From Aliicoccus sp041838435 (GTDB lineage: Bacteria; Bacillota; Bacilli; Staphylococcales; Salinicoccaceae): DNA of 21,285 bases. Positions 13,003-21,285 of this stretch are shown piece after piece. Within the stretch, counting starts at the first letter, position 1. Each line of letters starts with the position of its first letter. The stretch is from positions 1 through 21,285 of the forward strand of contig JBGYPO010000010.1 in NCBI GenBank assembly GCA_041838435.1. The letters run 5' to 3'. A program made the translations under genes and the position numbers. Below the pieces are notes generated by a model that had not been told where the DNA came from, did not search any database, and worked only from the letters and a program-made list of their open reading frames with translations.

Positions 13003-13007
13003 TTGAC

Positions 13008-13041
13008 AAAAAATGGGTATAAATTTTATATCCATTTTTTT
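13008..13041. terminator. AT-rich hairpin between ndh and yuiB
   Basis: Arms AAAAAATGGGTATA and TATATCCATTTTTT pair over 14 bp with one wobble and a five-base loop, followed by T residues. Only two pairs are plain G-C, so termination may be partial. A consensus-like TTGACA (13003-13008) just before it could be a -35 box, but no good -10 box follows at 16-18 bases. Confidence 0.5.
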
Positions 13042-13063
13042 AATATGGAGGTTTATTTTAAAC

Positions 13064-13384
13064 ATGATTGAAGTTGTTCAACTATTTATATCGATGGTTT
13101 TATTTTTAGTACTGTTTTTTGGAATTGCATTTATCTTAAATATGGTACTAAAAGTAACGTGGATGATGGTGTTAGTCTATCCAATTATCGTGTTGCTTTT
13201 TATCAATACCACACCTTTAGGTGAATTTTTCACAAATCCAGGCAGTGCTTTTAGCGGATTATGGGAAAATGTAACAAGCATGCTGCTTGCAGACTATTTG
13301 TTATTTGGCAGTGGTCTTATCGGAATTTTGATTGCTGGTGCAGCTATAAGATATTTACGTAAATCGGGTTACACAATGTTTTAA
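13064..13384 (+). CDS. yuiB: YuiB family small membrane protein
   Basis: A 106-residue protein with about four membrane segments (residues about 5-26, 32-50, 72-90 by hydropathy with polar breaks, and 83-98 near the end); a single loop contains NTTPLGEFFTNPG. It closes with the basic RYLRKSGYTMF. Size, topology and position between ndh and the leucyl aminopeptidase gene match B. subtilis YuiB, which lies in the yuiA-yuiB-yumB-yuiE region; its function is unknown to me. The start ATG 13064 is preceded by GGAGG at 13047-13051, 12 bases away; the longer frame from 13013 begins inside the hairpin region and lacks a site. Confidence 0.8.
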   Translation: MIEVVQLFISMVLFLVLFFGIAFILNMVLKVTWMMVLVYPIIVLLFINTTPLGEFFTNPGSAFSGLWENVTSMLLADYLLFGSGLIGILIAGAAIRYLRKSGYTMF

Positions 13385-13404
13385 AAATTTTAGGAGGAAA
13401 AAGA

Positions 13405-14880
13405 ATGACGTTTACATATTTGAGCAAGTATGAAATGACAGAAGGACCAGTAATTATTGCACTTCCAAGTCACCTTAATCAACTTGAGAACTTTGATGAG
13501 GTCGATGCACTTCTTGGCGGCAGTTTAGAAGCAATGGTAAAGGAGCGCGTGCTATCAACAAAGCATGGTGCAATCTCTTCCACTGGTGCAACAATTCAGA
13601 CGGAATATAAGAAAGTAATTATCGTTGGTCTCGGCAATAAAAAAGAACTCGACTACAAAAAGATGACGACAGTCTTTGCACATCTTTTCAGTCATTTAAA
13701 GAAAGAGAAAATTCATAATGCTCAGATTTTACTCGACAGCTTCCATTATGAAGGCAATGCAATTTCTGAGATTCTTCCAATTGCATTATATATGAGTGTG
13801 CATTCGTTTGATTCATATAAAACAGATAAAAAGCCGTACTTTATCGATCAATTAGAACTGACATTGACAAGCAGTAAAGATTTAAAGGATGATATCGAAA
13901 AATATAAGCATCTCGGACAGGCAATTGCGATTGCACGTGACTATAGTGAAACACCACCAAATATTCTCTACCCTGAACAATTTGCACGAGAAATTGTGGA
14001 ACAGTTTGAGAATGTCGACAACGTTACGGTAGAAGTGAAAGATGACACAACTTTAGAAGAAGAAGGCTTTGGTTTACTGAATGCTGTAGGTAAAGCATCG
14101 GTGCGTAAACCACGTCTTGTGACACTGGAGTATAAACCGGAAAATCCAACAAATGATGCACCGATTGCCCTTGTAGGTAAAGGTATCACGTTTGATACCG
14201 GTGGTTATTCAATTAAGGTTAAAGACGGCATGCCAGAGATGAAGCGCGATATGAGCGGGGCTGCAAACGTAATCGGTATGCTGCATGCAGCAAGTCATAT
14301 GAAACTTCCTGTGCATATTGTTGCAGTCGTGGCACTCGCTGAGAATATGATTGATGGCAACGGTATGCGTCCGGATGATGTATACACCGCGTTAAATGGA
14401 CTGACGGTTGAAGTGAAGAATACAGATGCAGAGGGGCGTCTCGTGCTTGCTGATGCAGTATTCCATGCAGCGCAGTATGCACCAAAAGTAATCATGAACT
14501 TTGCAACGCTCACAGGTGCAGTGGTGATGGCTATCAGCGGTGACAGAACAGGTGTATGGACGAACCAAAACCGTGAGTTCTTAGATGATATCTTTAATAT
14601 TTCTGATGATGTGGGTGAAGAAATGTGGCAGTTACCACTTTCAGATATTGAAGAGAAAAAAGTTAAGAAGTCAGATGTCGCTGATATTACAAACCACTTC
14701 CCTGCAGCAGGCAGCGCATCGTTTGCAGCATGCTTCATCAAGCAGTTCGTTGATGATAAACCTTGGATTCATTTTGATATTGCCGGCAGTGCTTCGACAC
14801 GTACAGGTTCTGAACTCGGACCTAAAGGTGCAACAGGTGTGCCAATTCGTACAATTGTAAAATACCTGGAAAGCTTGTAA
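13405..14880 (+). CDS. pepA: Leucyl aminopeptidase, M17 family
   Basis: A 491-residue cytoplasmic peptidase that releases N-terminal amino acids, usually as a hexamer with two metal ions per site. The metal and catalytic segment VGKGITFDTGGYSIK gives Lys259 and Asp264, and the signature NTDAEGRL is at 339-346 with the acidic ligands Asp341 and Glu343. MKRDMSGAANV (about 275-285) and the C-terminal GSASTRTGSELGPKGATG are also typical. Length is normal for the family. The N-terminal half is the variable M17 domain. AGGAGG lies 7 bases before the ATG. The stop codon is followed after 3 bases by the thioesterase start, so the two are one transcription unit, and yuiB ends 20 bases upstream. Confidence 0.97.
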   Translation: MTFTYLSKYEMTEGPVIIALPSHLNQLENFDEVDALLGGSLEAMVKERVLSTKHGAISSTGATIQTEYKKVIIVGLGNKKELDYKKMTTVFAHLFSHLKKEKIHNAQILLDSFHYEGNAISEILPIALYMSVHSFDSYKTDKKPYFIDQLELTLTSSKDLKDDIEKYKHLGQAIAIARDYSETPPNILYPEQFAREIVEQFENVDNVTVEVKDDTTLEEEGFGLLNAVGKASVRKPRLVTLEYKPENPTNDAPIALVGKGITFDTGGYSIKVKDGMPEMKRDMSGAANVIGMLHAASHMKLPVHIVAVVALAENMIDGNGMRPDDVYTALNGLTVEVKNTDAEGRLVLADAVFHAAQYAPKVIMNFATLTGAVVMAISGDRTGVWTNQNREFLDDIFNISDDVGEEMWQLPLSDIEEKKVKKSDVADITNHFPAAGSASFAACFIKQFVDDKPWIHFDIAGSASTRTGSELGPKGATGVPIRTIVKYLESL

Positions 14881-14883
14881 TTG

Positions 14884-15267
14884 ATGGATATCAACAACGG
14901 TTTAATTGATTTTTTTGGTATTGAAGAAGTAAGTCGGGGCGACGGCGAACTGGTCATGAAAATGCCGGTCTCAGATAAAATAAAACAACCGCTCGGTTAT
15001 GTGCACGGCGGAGCGTATGTGACGCTTGCCGAGACAATTGCGAGTCTGGGTGCATTTTATGCAATAGACCTGGATAAATACATCGCATTTGGTTTGGAAA
15101 TTAATGCGAATCATGTTCGTGCAACACGTGAAGGTGTTTTATACGGTTATGGTAAGTGCGTTCACAAAGGTCGAACAACACATGTATGGCTGGTCGATAT
15201 TAAAAACACACAGGATCAGCTCATCAGTACAGCGCGCTGTACTGTTGCGATAACTGAAAAAAGATAA
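14884..15267 (+). CDS. PaaI-like hotdog-fold thioesterase
   Basis: A 127-residue protein of the hotdog superfamily that should hydrolyse acyl-CoA or aryl-CoA thioesters. Diagnostic parts are LGYVHGGAYVTLAETIAS (the HGG motif with a downstream acidic residue, Glu50) and FGLEINANHVRATREGVL, as in PaaI/YuxO/EntH-like enzymes. YGYGKCVHKGRTTHVWLVDI completes the sheet. I use ATG 14884; a TTG at 14881 directly after the pepA stop is an alternative, and the ribosome binding site is weak (GGAAAG about 10 bases upstream), so translation may rely on coupling to pepA. In staphylococci a thioesterase gene also stands at the mnhG end. It could serve menaquinone synthesis (DHNA-CoA) but the substrate is not shown by sequence. 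Confidence 0.88.
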   Translation: MDINNGLIDFFGIEEVSRGDGELVMKMPVSDKIKQPLGYVHGGAYVTLAETIASLGAFYAIDLDKYIAFGLEINANHVRATREGVLYGYGKCVHKGRTTHVWLVDIKNTQDQLISTARCTVAITEKR

Positions 15268-15269
15268 AC

Positions 15270-15306
15270 AAAAAGATCAAACGATTATTCATCGTTTGAT
15301 CTTTTT
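15270..15306. terminator. Bidirectional terminator between thioesterase and mnhG
   Basis: Perfect 16-bp arms AAAAAGATCAAACGAT and ATCGTTTGATCTTTTT with a five-base loop. The hairpin contains the last codons and stop of mnhG on the minus strand and follows the thioesterase stop by 3 bases on the plus strand. Confidence 0.95.
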
Positions 15307-15695
15307 AATGCCTGATATGAAGGTGCAGTGTAATCGCCATGATCCTCTGCACCCGATTCATCACGTTTTAATTCATTAAGTATTGTTAATTTGTATGGTT
15401 CTACATCCGAGTGAAAAGCACTGCGCGATATTATATGTGCAGATACAGGTGCCGTAATAAATATGAACAATATGGCCAGGAATAATTTCGAGTCAATGTG
15501 ATTATCAAAATACCAGAAATAGAATAGTGTACCAAGCATCATCATCATCACGCCGAGAGTAGAACTCTTTGAAGCTGCATGAAGCCGGGTGTATACATCA
15601 GGCAGCCTGATCACTCCAATTGTGGCGACGACAGCAAAGAACGTACCCGCTAATATAAAGAAAGATATCAGACTAATCATCAGAATCTCTGTCAT
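15285..15695 (-). CDS. mnhG: Na+/H+ antiporter subunit G
   Basis: A 136-residue membrane protein with three membrane segments (about residues 4-26, 43-62 and 66-88) and a long charged C-terminal tail. AVVATIGVIRLPDVYTRLHAASKSSTLGV (22-50) is the MnhG/MrpG/PhaG signature. The tail after about residue 95 (PYKLTILNELKRDESGAEDHG and onward) is longer than the hydrophobic core needs and is probably cytoplasmic. It overlaps mnhF by 23 bases and is the last gene of the operon; its stop lies inside the terminator. MrpG is one of the small subunits required for assembly of the antiporter complex. Confidence 0.95.
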   Translation of the reverse strand: MTEILMISLISFFILAGTFFAVVATIGVIRLPDVYTRLHAASKSSTLGVMMMMLGTLFYFWYFDNHIDSKLFLAILFIFITAPVSAHIISRSAFHSDVEPYKLTILNELKRDESGAEDHGDYTAPSYQALKRSNDE

Positions 15696-15978
15696 TTTCG
15701 ATAATCACACCTTTCTCTAAATATTTTGCGAAGCCAATCGACGAAATAAATGCGAGTATACCGATTAAGAGAATAACAACGAGTAAGTACTGTGTGTGAA
15801 TCATCATAGAGACAAGTGCTATAAATCCCATCAGCAATACTCCAAATGCATCGAGACTAAGCACCCGGTCATGGACGGTAGGACCGACAATGATACGATA
15901 AACCATACCGAGCATTGAGAGTGAAAGTATGAGAATACTCAAAATCAGAACGATATCCAATATCTCAATTGCATTCAT
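15673..15978 (-). CDS. mnhF: Na+/H+ antiporter subunit F
   Basis: A 101-residue protein with three membrane segments (about 7-28, 37-58 and 63-84). YRIIVGPTVHDRVLSLDAFGV (27-47) is the MrpF/MnhF signature and includes the conserved acidic residues. It ends in an acidic tail, IENDRDSDD. It overlaps mnhE by 4 bases (ATGA) and mnhG by 23, so it is translated in step with both. Length matches the family (about 90-100 residues). Confidence 0.95.
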   Translation of the reverse strand: MNAIEILDIVLILSILILSLSMLGMVYRIIVGPTVHDRVLSLDAFGVLLMGFIALVSMMIHTQYLLVVILLIGILAFISSIGFAKYLEKGVIIENDRDSDD

Positions 15979-16454
15979 GATAGCTTCACCTCTTTGATTA
16001 CTTCTTCAAAATTCCTCTTAATATCACTGATAAAAGTCTCGGCTTCTTCAAGATTTAAAGCGTGTATATAAAGCGTGCGCTGATCTTCACTAATTGCAAC
16101 AATTACCGTACCCGGTGTCAGAGTAATTAAAGCTGACAATAAGGAGACTTCCCAGTCATCTTCTAAATCTGTTGGGTAGGCAAAGAATCCGGGATGAATA
16201 TCTATCTTGGGACTAAGCACCACACGAACTACATCAAGGTTTGCTTTGACAAGTTCCCATAAAAATATGAGGCCGAGTTTTATAATTGCAATGACGCGTT
16301 TCATATAGAAGCGACCTGGAAGAAAACGGCGAATAATAAACACTGCAACCATTCCAAGAAGATAACCTGCAAAAAATGACCCAACAGTAAAGTTTGAATT
16401 CATGAACATCCAAAGTAACGCTAAAACGACGTTAATAAGTACTTGAACTGTCAT
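15975..16454 (-). CDS. mnhE: Na+/H+ antiporter subunit E
   Basis: A 159-residue protein with two N-terminal membrane segments (about 4-19 and 24-42), a third at about 53-75, and a cytoplasmic C-terminal domain. WELVKANLDVVRVVLSPKID (66-85) and ITLTPGTVIVAISEDQRTLYIHAL (110-133) are the MnhE/MrpE signatures. Its ATG directly follows the mnhD stop (TAAATG) with no gap. Size is normal. Confidence 0.95.
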   Translation of the reverse strand: MTVQVLINVVLALLWMFMNSNFTVGSFFAGYLLGMVAVFIIRRFLPGRFYMKRVIAIIKLGLIFLWELVKANLDVVRVVLSPKIDIHPGFFAYPTDLEDDWEVSLLSALITLTPGTVIVAISEDQRTLYIHALNLEEAETFISDIKRNFEEVIKEVKLS

Positions 16455-17948
16455 TTATTGCACCTCCATTAGAAAACGTGAGTAAGACGATGGATCATAG
16501 AAAGATTCTGCAGCCATGTCAAATAGCGGGTAGAGTAAGTCTGCGCTGAGTCCAAAAAGAACAGCAATTATGACAAGGCTAATCGCACTAAACATCATCT
16601 TATCCATTTTCACAGGTTTTAAGCGTTCGAAATCCATGTCTTCTCCCCAAAACACATTGATAAATACTCTCATAACTGAGTAGAGGACAATAAGGCTCGA
16701 TAATAATACGACGATGCCCGCAATGAAATAAGAATTATCAAATGCCGATTCTACGATAAATAATTTTCCGTAGAAACCGGAAAGTGGCGGGACACCGGCG
16801 AGGGACAGAGCGGCGATGAAAAATGACCAGCCCAAGACCGGATGCACTTTAATGAGACCGCCAAGTTTTTCGGAGTTCGTTTCTCCCGTACGGTAAATGA
16901 TTATACCAATCAAGAGGAACAGTGCTGCTTTAATTATCATATCGTGAATTAGATAATACATTGAGCCAATAGTTCCTGCAGCATCCATAGTTGCAAATCC
17001 AACGAGAATGACACCCACAGCAATAATGATGTTATAAATAATCACTTTTTTCATATCTAAATATGCGAGTGCACCAATACAACCAAAGACAATTGTTAGA
17101 ACGGCCAGTACAAGTATCATTTGAGAACTAAATTCAAAATTCTGACCAAAGAACAAACTGAATGTTCGTGCGATTGCGTAGATACCAACTTTGGTGAGCA
17201 ACGCACCAAAGAGTGCAAGTACCGGAATCGGTGGTGCGGCATAGGAAGTAGGTAACCACGAGTAAAGTGGGAAAACCCCTGCCTTCGTTGCGAACACCAG
17301 TATAAATACAACTGCGACAATTGTTATTCCTGTTGTATCTCCGTTAAATGTCGAAAGTTTGATGTGCAGGTCTGCCATATTTAAAGTGCCGGCAACAGAA
17401 TATAAGTATGCGAGACCCAAAACAAAAAAGTTTGAGGATACAATATTAATTAAAATATATTTAAATCCTTCTCGCAACTGGAGTTTTTCTCCGCCAAGCG
17501 CAATTAATATATATGATGATATTAAAAACACTTCGAAAAACACAAACATATTAAAAATATCTCCGGTACCGAATGCACCGTTAATACCCGCCAGCATAAA
17601 CATAACCATCGGATAATAGTAATATCTTTCACGTGGTTCACCAATTGATTGGAATGAAAACACGCTGACAAAAAAGACAATAAGTGATGATGTGAAAATA
17701 AGTAATGCTGCTGCCATATCAATTGCAAGGTTGATTCCAAACGGAGGTTGCCAACCGCCAAGGAATGTCACAACCATGCCATTTTGATAAATATAAATCA
17801 CCTGGACAAAAGCCGCAATTGCAATAAGCAATCCGCCAATCGCAGCAATCGCACGGTGTTGAACAGGCCGTTTACCGACAAGCAACATGATAACTGCTAC
17901 GAAGAGCGGTAACATAATAGGGATTATAGGGAGTATATCAGTCAGCAT
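16455..17948 (-). CDS. mnhD: Na+/H+ antiporter subunit D (MrpD/NuoN-like)
   Basis: A 497-residue integral membrane protein with about 14 segments, homologous to the proton-channel subunits of complex I. The conserved glutamate lies at Glu139 in VFFEVFLISSYIL and the conserved lysine at Lys222 in FATKAGVFPLYSWLP, matching residues needed for activity in MrpD of Bacillus. Later motifs include IHDMIIKAALFLLIG and LAGVPPLSGFYGK. It overlaps mnhC by 11 bases. GAAGGGAGATTC provides a ribosome binding site. All catalytic residues seem present, so the subunit should be functional. Confidence 0.97.
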   Translation of the reverse strand: MLTDILPIIPIMLPLFVAVIMLLVGKRPVQHRAIAAIGGLLIAIAAFVQVIYIYQNGMVVTFLGGWQPPFGINLAIDMAAALLIFTSSLIVFFVSVFSFQSIGEPRERYYYYPMVMFMLAGINGAFGTGDIFNMFVFFEVFLISSYILIALGGEKLQLREGFKYILINIVSSNFFVLGLAYLYSVAGTLNMADLHIKLSTFNGDTTGITIVAVVFILVFATKAGVFPLYSWLPTSYAAPPIPVLALFGALLTKVGIYAIARTFSLFFGQNFEFSSQMILVLAVLTIVFGCIGALAYLDMKKVIIYNIIIAVGVILVGFATMDAAGTIGSMYYLIHDMIIKAALFLLIGIIIYRTGETNSEKLGGLIKVHPVLGWSFFIAALSLAGVPPLSGFYGKLFIVESAFDNSYFIAGIVVLLSSLIVLYSVMRVFINVFWGEDMDFERLKPVKMDKMMFSAISLVIIAVLFGLSADLLYPLFDMAAESFYDPSSYSRFLMEVQ

Positions 17949-18279
17949 GTGAATCTCCCTTCAAACGCTCGATATTATTTGTGCCAAGTTCTTTATAAAT
18001 TCTAAGCGCCATGACGAGCGTAATCGCTGTCAATGCAAAAGCGATTACTATAGCTGTTAATACTAAAGCCTGTGGCAATGGATCTGCATATGCGTCTACA
18101 TGTTCATCTAAAACAGGAATAGCACCCCGTTTAAGTTCTCCCATTGTTAAAAACATCAGGTGCGCACCGTGCGACAATAATGCTGTGCCTATAATAATCC
18201 GGAGGATATTTCGGGATAACATTAGATATACAGCAGCACCGAAGAGAGTCGCAGCTAAAAAGATTGTAATAAGTTCCAT
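17938..18279 (-). CDS. mnhC: Na+/H+ antiporter subunit C (MrpC/NuoK-like)
   Basis: A 113-residue protein with three membrane segments (about 3-20, 26-48 and 72-94). IIIGTALLSHGAHLMFLTMG (28-47) and PLPQALVLTAIVIAFALTAI (68-87) are the MrpC/NuoK signatures. Its ATG overlaps the mnhB stop by one base (TAATG), and GGAGGAGAAAGC precedes it. Confidence 0.96.
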   Translation of the reverse strand: MELITIFLAATLFGAAVYLMLSRNILRIIIGTALLSHGAHLMFLTMGELKRGAIPVLDEHVDAYADPLPQALVLTAIVIAFALTAITLVMALRIYKELGTNNIERLKGDSHAD

Positions 18280-18746
18280 TAAGCTTTCTCCTCCCCTATG
18301 AGTACTATTATAAGCAGACAGGCCCCCATAACAGTTAAGAACACACCGATATCAAAAAGGACAGCAGAGTGTAATGCCAGTTCTTGTAAAATGGGGACAT
18401 TAATATATGTGAATTGATGTTGAAAGAAAGGTGTACCAAATAAAAATGACAATGTTGGAACGCCTGCTGCAAAAATCAATCCTATTGTAATTAAAAATCG
18501 AAAGTTAAATGGTATCATTTTATGGACTGTCTTACGATCAAATGCAATGAGCAGCAATATTACAGCAGAAGCCCCGAGCAGACCGCCTACGAAGCCGCCG
18601 CCTGGTGTATAGTGTCCTGCGAAAAACAGGTTAAAAGCAAATATGATAATAATGAAGAAGATTACTTTAGATGTGAACTGTAAAAACACATCGTTCATCT
18701 GTCTGCTGACTTTCTTATATCCGGCTCTCATCAATGCGCTCTTCAT
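18279..18746 (-). CDS. mnhB: Na+/H+ antiporter subunit B
   Basis: A protein of about 155 residues with four membrane segments. AGHYTPGGGFVGGLLGASAVILL is the MrpB/MnhB signature, preceded by MNDVFLQFTSKVIFFIIII. The start is uncertain: ATG 18746 has GGGTGATG upstream and overlaps mnhA by 32 bases, while S. aureus MnhB as I recall it begins near the RQ-ND-x-x-LQF stretch, about 13 residues later, where no good site is visible. I prefer 18746. The extra residues (KSALMRAGYKKVS) are basic, which suits a cytoplasmic N-terminus. Confidence 0.93.
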   Translation of the reverse strand: MKSALMRAGYKKVSRQMNDVFLQFTSKVIFFIIIIFAFNLFFAGHYTPGGGFVGGLLGASAVILLLIAFDRKTVHKMIPFNFRFLITIGLIFAAGVPTLSFLFGTPFFQHQFTYINVPILQELALHSAVLFDIGVFLTVMGACLLIIVLIGEEKA

Positions 18747-21135
18747 TATCATCACCCGCTTTCTTTTTATTAAGTCTGAGTCTCATTAAACTATAGATGC
18801 CAATACCTGCAATACCAAATACGACTGTCTCGAACAAGGTATCAAATCCACGGAAATCAACAAGTATAACGTTGACCATGTTTCCGCCCGCAGCTAATTC
18901 GTATACGTTATCGATATGGAAGTGACTGATGGACTCAAATAATCGGTTGGAATAAGCAGAGTATCCAATAATCATAACCATAACTGCGACCCCAATTGCA
19001 ATAATTAAATGGGGTACATTGAGTTTAACACTGTGTGTATATGATTCCCTGTCAGGTAACTTACTAAGTACAAGTAAAAACAATGTTGTCGTAACAGTCT
19101 CAATAGCGAGTTGAGTAAGTCCCAAGTCCGCTGAACGGAAGACTATAAACAGCAGCGCCATTCCGAAACCAACTGTTCCCAGTAAAATAACTGCAATCAT
19201 TCTTTCCTTTGCCACCAAAAGTGCTCCGGTTGCAATTAATATTATTAAAACAATAATTAATTCTTGAAGTGTAATTGGCGAAGCACTTCTTAAATCAATT
19301 GCTGTACCATTCACTATGAAAGTATAGATACTGATAAATATAAAGAATCCAAGTATATAAACTAAGTAGTGTGTCATATTGCCGTTGACAAATCTATCGT
19401 TAAGTTGTCTTGAAGACAGACGGCTGTAAATTAAACCACTGTCATACAGGTAGTTCAGTGTGAAATTTTCTTTATGGTAGTCATAGATAAACAACCAGTG
19501 GCGGCGGGTCATATAAAGCAGAATACCTGCAACAATGATAAATATCGTGAGCCACAGAGCAGGGGAGTCAAACCCATGCCAATGATAGATCTGTGTGTTC
19601 AAATTTGTTTCGGTGCCGAGTATGCTCATTGCCGCAGGGTCAATGATTGACTGAGACAAGATGTTTGGAAACAGTCCGATAATGATAACGAGCGCTGATA
19701 AAATCAATGGTGATGCAAGCATCAGCCACGGCGCTTCTTTCGGTGTCTTAGGTGTGTCCGTAGTTTCTTTACCTAAGAATATGCCTTTAAATAAAATCAA
19801 TGAGTAGATAAATGTAAAGATACTGCCAAATACAGCAAGTATCGGGAAAACTAAACTCACATCACTTAAGAATGAGAAGTCGGCATGACGAATATGTACC
19901 ATGACTTCTAAAAACATCTCTTTTGATAAGAAACCATTAAACGGCGGTATGCCTGCCATCGATGCCGCTGTGACTGCAGTCATTGTTCCAGCGACCGGCA
20001 TCACGGTCATTAAACCACCGAGCTGTCTTAGACTGCGCGTACCTGTTTCGTGGTCCACAATACCGACGAGCATAAACAGGGCACCTTTAAATGTTGCATG
20101 GTTTATCAGGTGGAATACAGCGGCAACAACAGCCATTGTAAACAGCTGCTCATTGGCACCTGTGTGCACGCCTAAAGCACCAAGCCCGAGCAGTGACATG
20201 ATGAGTCCGAGCTGTGACACCGTTGAGAATGCAAGCACAGCTTTTAAATCGTCCTGTTTGACGGCATTAAATGAAGCCCATGCCAAGGTCACGAGTCCTG
20301 TAATCAATATTGCCCACACCCACAGCTCACTAAAGGCAAAGACAGGTGTGAATCGTGCAACGAGATAAAGTCCCGCTTTGACCATCGTTGCAGAGTGGAG
20401 GTATGCACTGACCGGCGTCGGTGCCTCCATTGCGTCCGGTAACCAAATATAGAAAGGGAATTGAGCTGATTTTGTAAATGCACCGAGCAGAATTAACACA
20501 ATTGCTATTGGTGCCAGTGCACTCGCTTGTACGACATCGACCTGTGCGATGATTTCTCTGATGCTGAATGATCCTGTGATTAAATATAAGGATATGAAAC
20601 CACCGAGCATGAGGAAGCCGCCACCCATTGTGATGAGCATAGATTTAGTCGCCCCGTATAGCGAACGTTCGCGATTATACCAAAACGCGATGAGCAGGAA
20701 ACTTGAGATAGAAGTCAGTTCCCAGAATAAATATAAAGATAAAATATTATCATTTAACACCACACCAAGCATGGCTGTCATGAACATGAGTAAGTATATG
20801 TAGAAACTATTCAAATCTTCGCGATGCGATAAATAACCAATAGAATAAAGTACAACAAGCGCACCGATCCCGGAGATGAGTATAGCAAATAGTAAACTTA
20901 AACCATCGACATACACATCAAAGTTCAATCCAATGTTCGGCATCACCGCCATCGAGTGATGTAATACCTCGTGGCGACTGACATCCGGTATTAATGTAAA
21001 TAAGTACAGTACAATAAGCGTTGGTATTGGAAGAACGAACCAGCCCGTGTGTATTGTACGTGTATATTTTTTGAGTATGCCCAGTATAACCGCCGCTATG
21101 ACGGGTAAAACAATTGCTAAATGAATTAACGTCAC
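18715..21135 (-). CDS. mnhA: Na+/H+ antiporter subunit A (MrpA/NuoL-like)
   Basis: An 806-residue membrane protein, the largest subunit of the Mnh antiporter, which exchanges cytoplasmic Na+ for external H+. The NuoL-like core carries Glu139 in FWELTSISSF, Lys222 in AFTKSAQFPFYIWLPDAMEAPTP, and His247 and Lys253 in SAYLHSATMVKAG, all conserved and important in MrpA. The C-terminal part (about 560-806) is the MrpA-specific extension with segments resembling MbhD/MbhE. Length fits S. aureus MnhA (about 800). The start is GTG 21135, with GGAGG 7 bases upstream; the overlapping ATG is out of frame and is followed at once by TGA. It is first in the minus-strand mnhABCDEFG operon and overlaps mnhB. 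Neighbouring pepA and thioesterase genes match the mnh1 locus of staphylococci. Confidence 0.97.
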   Translation of the reverse strand: MTLIHLAIVLPVIAAVILGILKKYTRTIHTGWFVLPIPTLIVLYLFTLIPDVSRHEVLHHSMAVMPNIGLNFDVYVDGLSLLFAILISGIGALVVLYSIGYLSHREDLNSFYIYLLMFMTAMLGVVLNDNILSLYLFWELTSISSFLLIAFWYNRERSLYGATKSMLITMGGGFLMLGGFISLYLITGSFSIREIIAQVDVVQASALAPIAIVLILLGAFTKSAQFPFYIWLPDAMEAPTPVSAYLHSATMVKAGLYLVARFTPVFAFSELWVWAILITGLVTLAWASFNAVKQDDLKAVLAFSTVSQLGLIMSLLGLGALGVHTGANEQLFTMAVVAAVFHLINHATFKGALFMLVGIVDHETGTRSLRQLGGLMTVMPVAGTMTAVTAASMAGIPPFNGFLSKEMFLEVMVHIRHADFSFLSDVSLVFPILAVFGSIFTFIYSLILFKGIFLGKETTDTPKTPKEAPWLMLASPLILSALVIIIGLFPNILSQSIIDPAAMSILGTETNLNTQIYHWHGFDSPALWLTIFIIVAGILLYMTRRHWLFIYDYHKENFTLNYLYDSGLIYSRLSSRQLNDRFVNGNMTHYLVYILGFFIFISIYTFIVNGTAIDLRSASPITLQELIIVLIILIATGALLVAKERMIAVILLGTVGFGMALLFIVFRSADLGLTQLAIETVTTTLFLLVLSKLPDRESYTHSVKLNVPHLIIAIGVAVMVMIIGYSAYSNRLFESISHFHIDNVYELAAGGNMVNVILVDFRGFDTLFETVVFGIAGIGIYSLMRLRLNKKKAGDDNEERIDESRI

Positions 21136-21285
21136 ATGATTCCCTCCTTCAAAATTTAGTCATATAGTATGATTATACATTAGATATGGTGGTAAATAAA
21201 CGACCAAACTATTATTTTATTGTCTTAAACTATGATAAAATATAATGTATCAAGGTTCACTTAATACGACTTATATTCACAAAAT
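21136..21285 (-). promoter_or_regulatory. Promoter and leader of the mnh operon
   Basis: On the minus strand a perfect -10 box TATAAT is at 21172-21177, about 40 bases before the GTG start. The -35 region 16-18 bases further up has only TTTATT-like hexamers, so the promoter may be weak or need help. The rest of this AT-rich stretch to the window edge shows no gene. Confidence 0.55.

Noticed and set aside
13003..13031. Promoter with TTGACA in front of yuiB
   Set aside because: The -35 match is good but no acceptable -10 box follows at 16-18 bases, and the same bases form a terminator-like hairpin; left undecided and not called.

Overview
The window comes from a low-GC Gram-positive bacterium and most probably from the family Staphylococcaceae. 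I infer something near Jeotgalicoccus, Macrococcus or a relative rather than Staphylococcus aureus. The evidence is AT-rich DNA, strong GGAGG-type ribosome binding sites, and a gene order that I recall from staphylococci: nfu, yuzD, yuzB, sufA, type II NADH dehydrogenase, leucyl aminopeptidase, yuiB, thioesterase and mnhABCDEFG. No database search was possible, so names rest on recognisable motifs and family resemblance.

Layout. Positions 2-992 hold the 3' end of a basic-tailed protein (possibly YutD), a bidirectional terminator, a DUF3055-like gene on the minus strand and a DUF86/HepT-like gene on the plus strand. Positions 1216-6235 are a four-gene plus-strand operon: a secreted, very acidic repeat protein, two ABC-2 permeases and an ABC ATPase. 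A bidirectional terminator separates it from a minus-strand operon (9668 down to 6292) made of a YtrA-type GntR regulator, an ABC ATPase and a 698-residue permease with a large C-terminal extracytoplasmic domain. That operon has a near-consensus promoter with a perfect inverted repeat over its -10 box. Upstream of this promoter, 9797-10259 is non-coding and holds two families of 41-bp tandem repeats: two full units and a partial third of one family, then nine units (the last truncated) of the other. They are the most unusual structure here.

Positions 10351-13384 are an iron-sulfur and redox neighbourhood: yuzD (minus), then nfu, yuzB, sufA, a type II NADH dehydrogenase and yuiB (plus). Leucyl aminopeptidase and a hotdog thioesterase follow. 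A strong convergent terminator at 15270-15306 ends this block and also ends the minus-strand mnhABCDEFG operon, which runs from 21135 down to 15285 and encodes a complete seven-subunit Na+/H+ (Mrp-type) antiporter.

How the genes fit together. Nfu and SufA carry or deliver Fe-S clusters and YuzB/YuzD are cysteine-bearing small proteins of the same neighbourhood. NDH-2 feeds electrons to menaquinone and the Mnh antiporter uses the resulting proton gradient for Na+ and pH homeostasis. The 1216-10260 stretch, with two ABC systems and the repeat array, sits where S. aureus, from memory, carries other genes including dlt. It looks like a lineage-specific replacement between two conserved blocks. 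No tRNA, rRNA, insertion sequence, CRISPR array or phage gene was seen.
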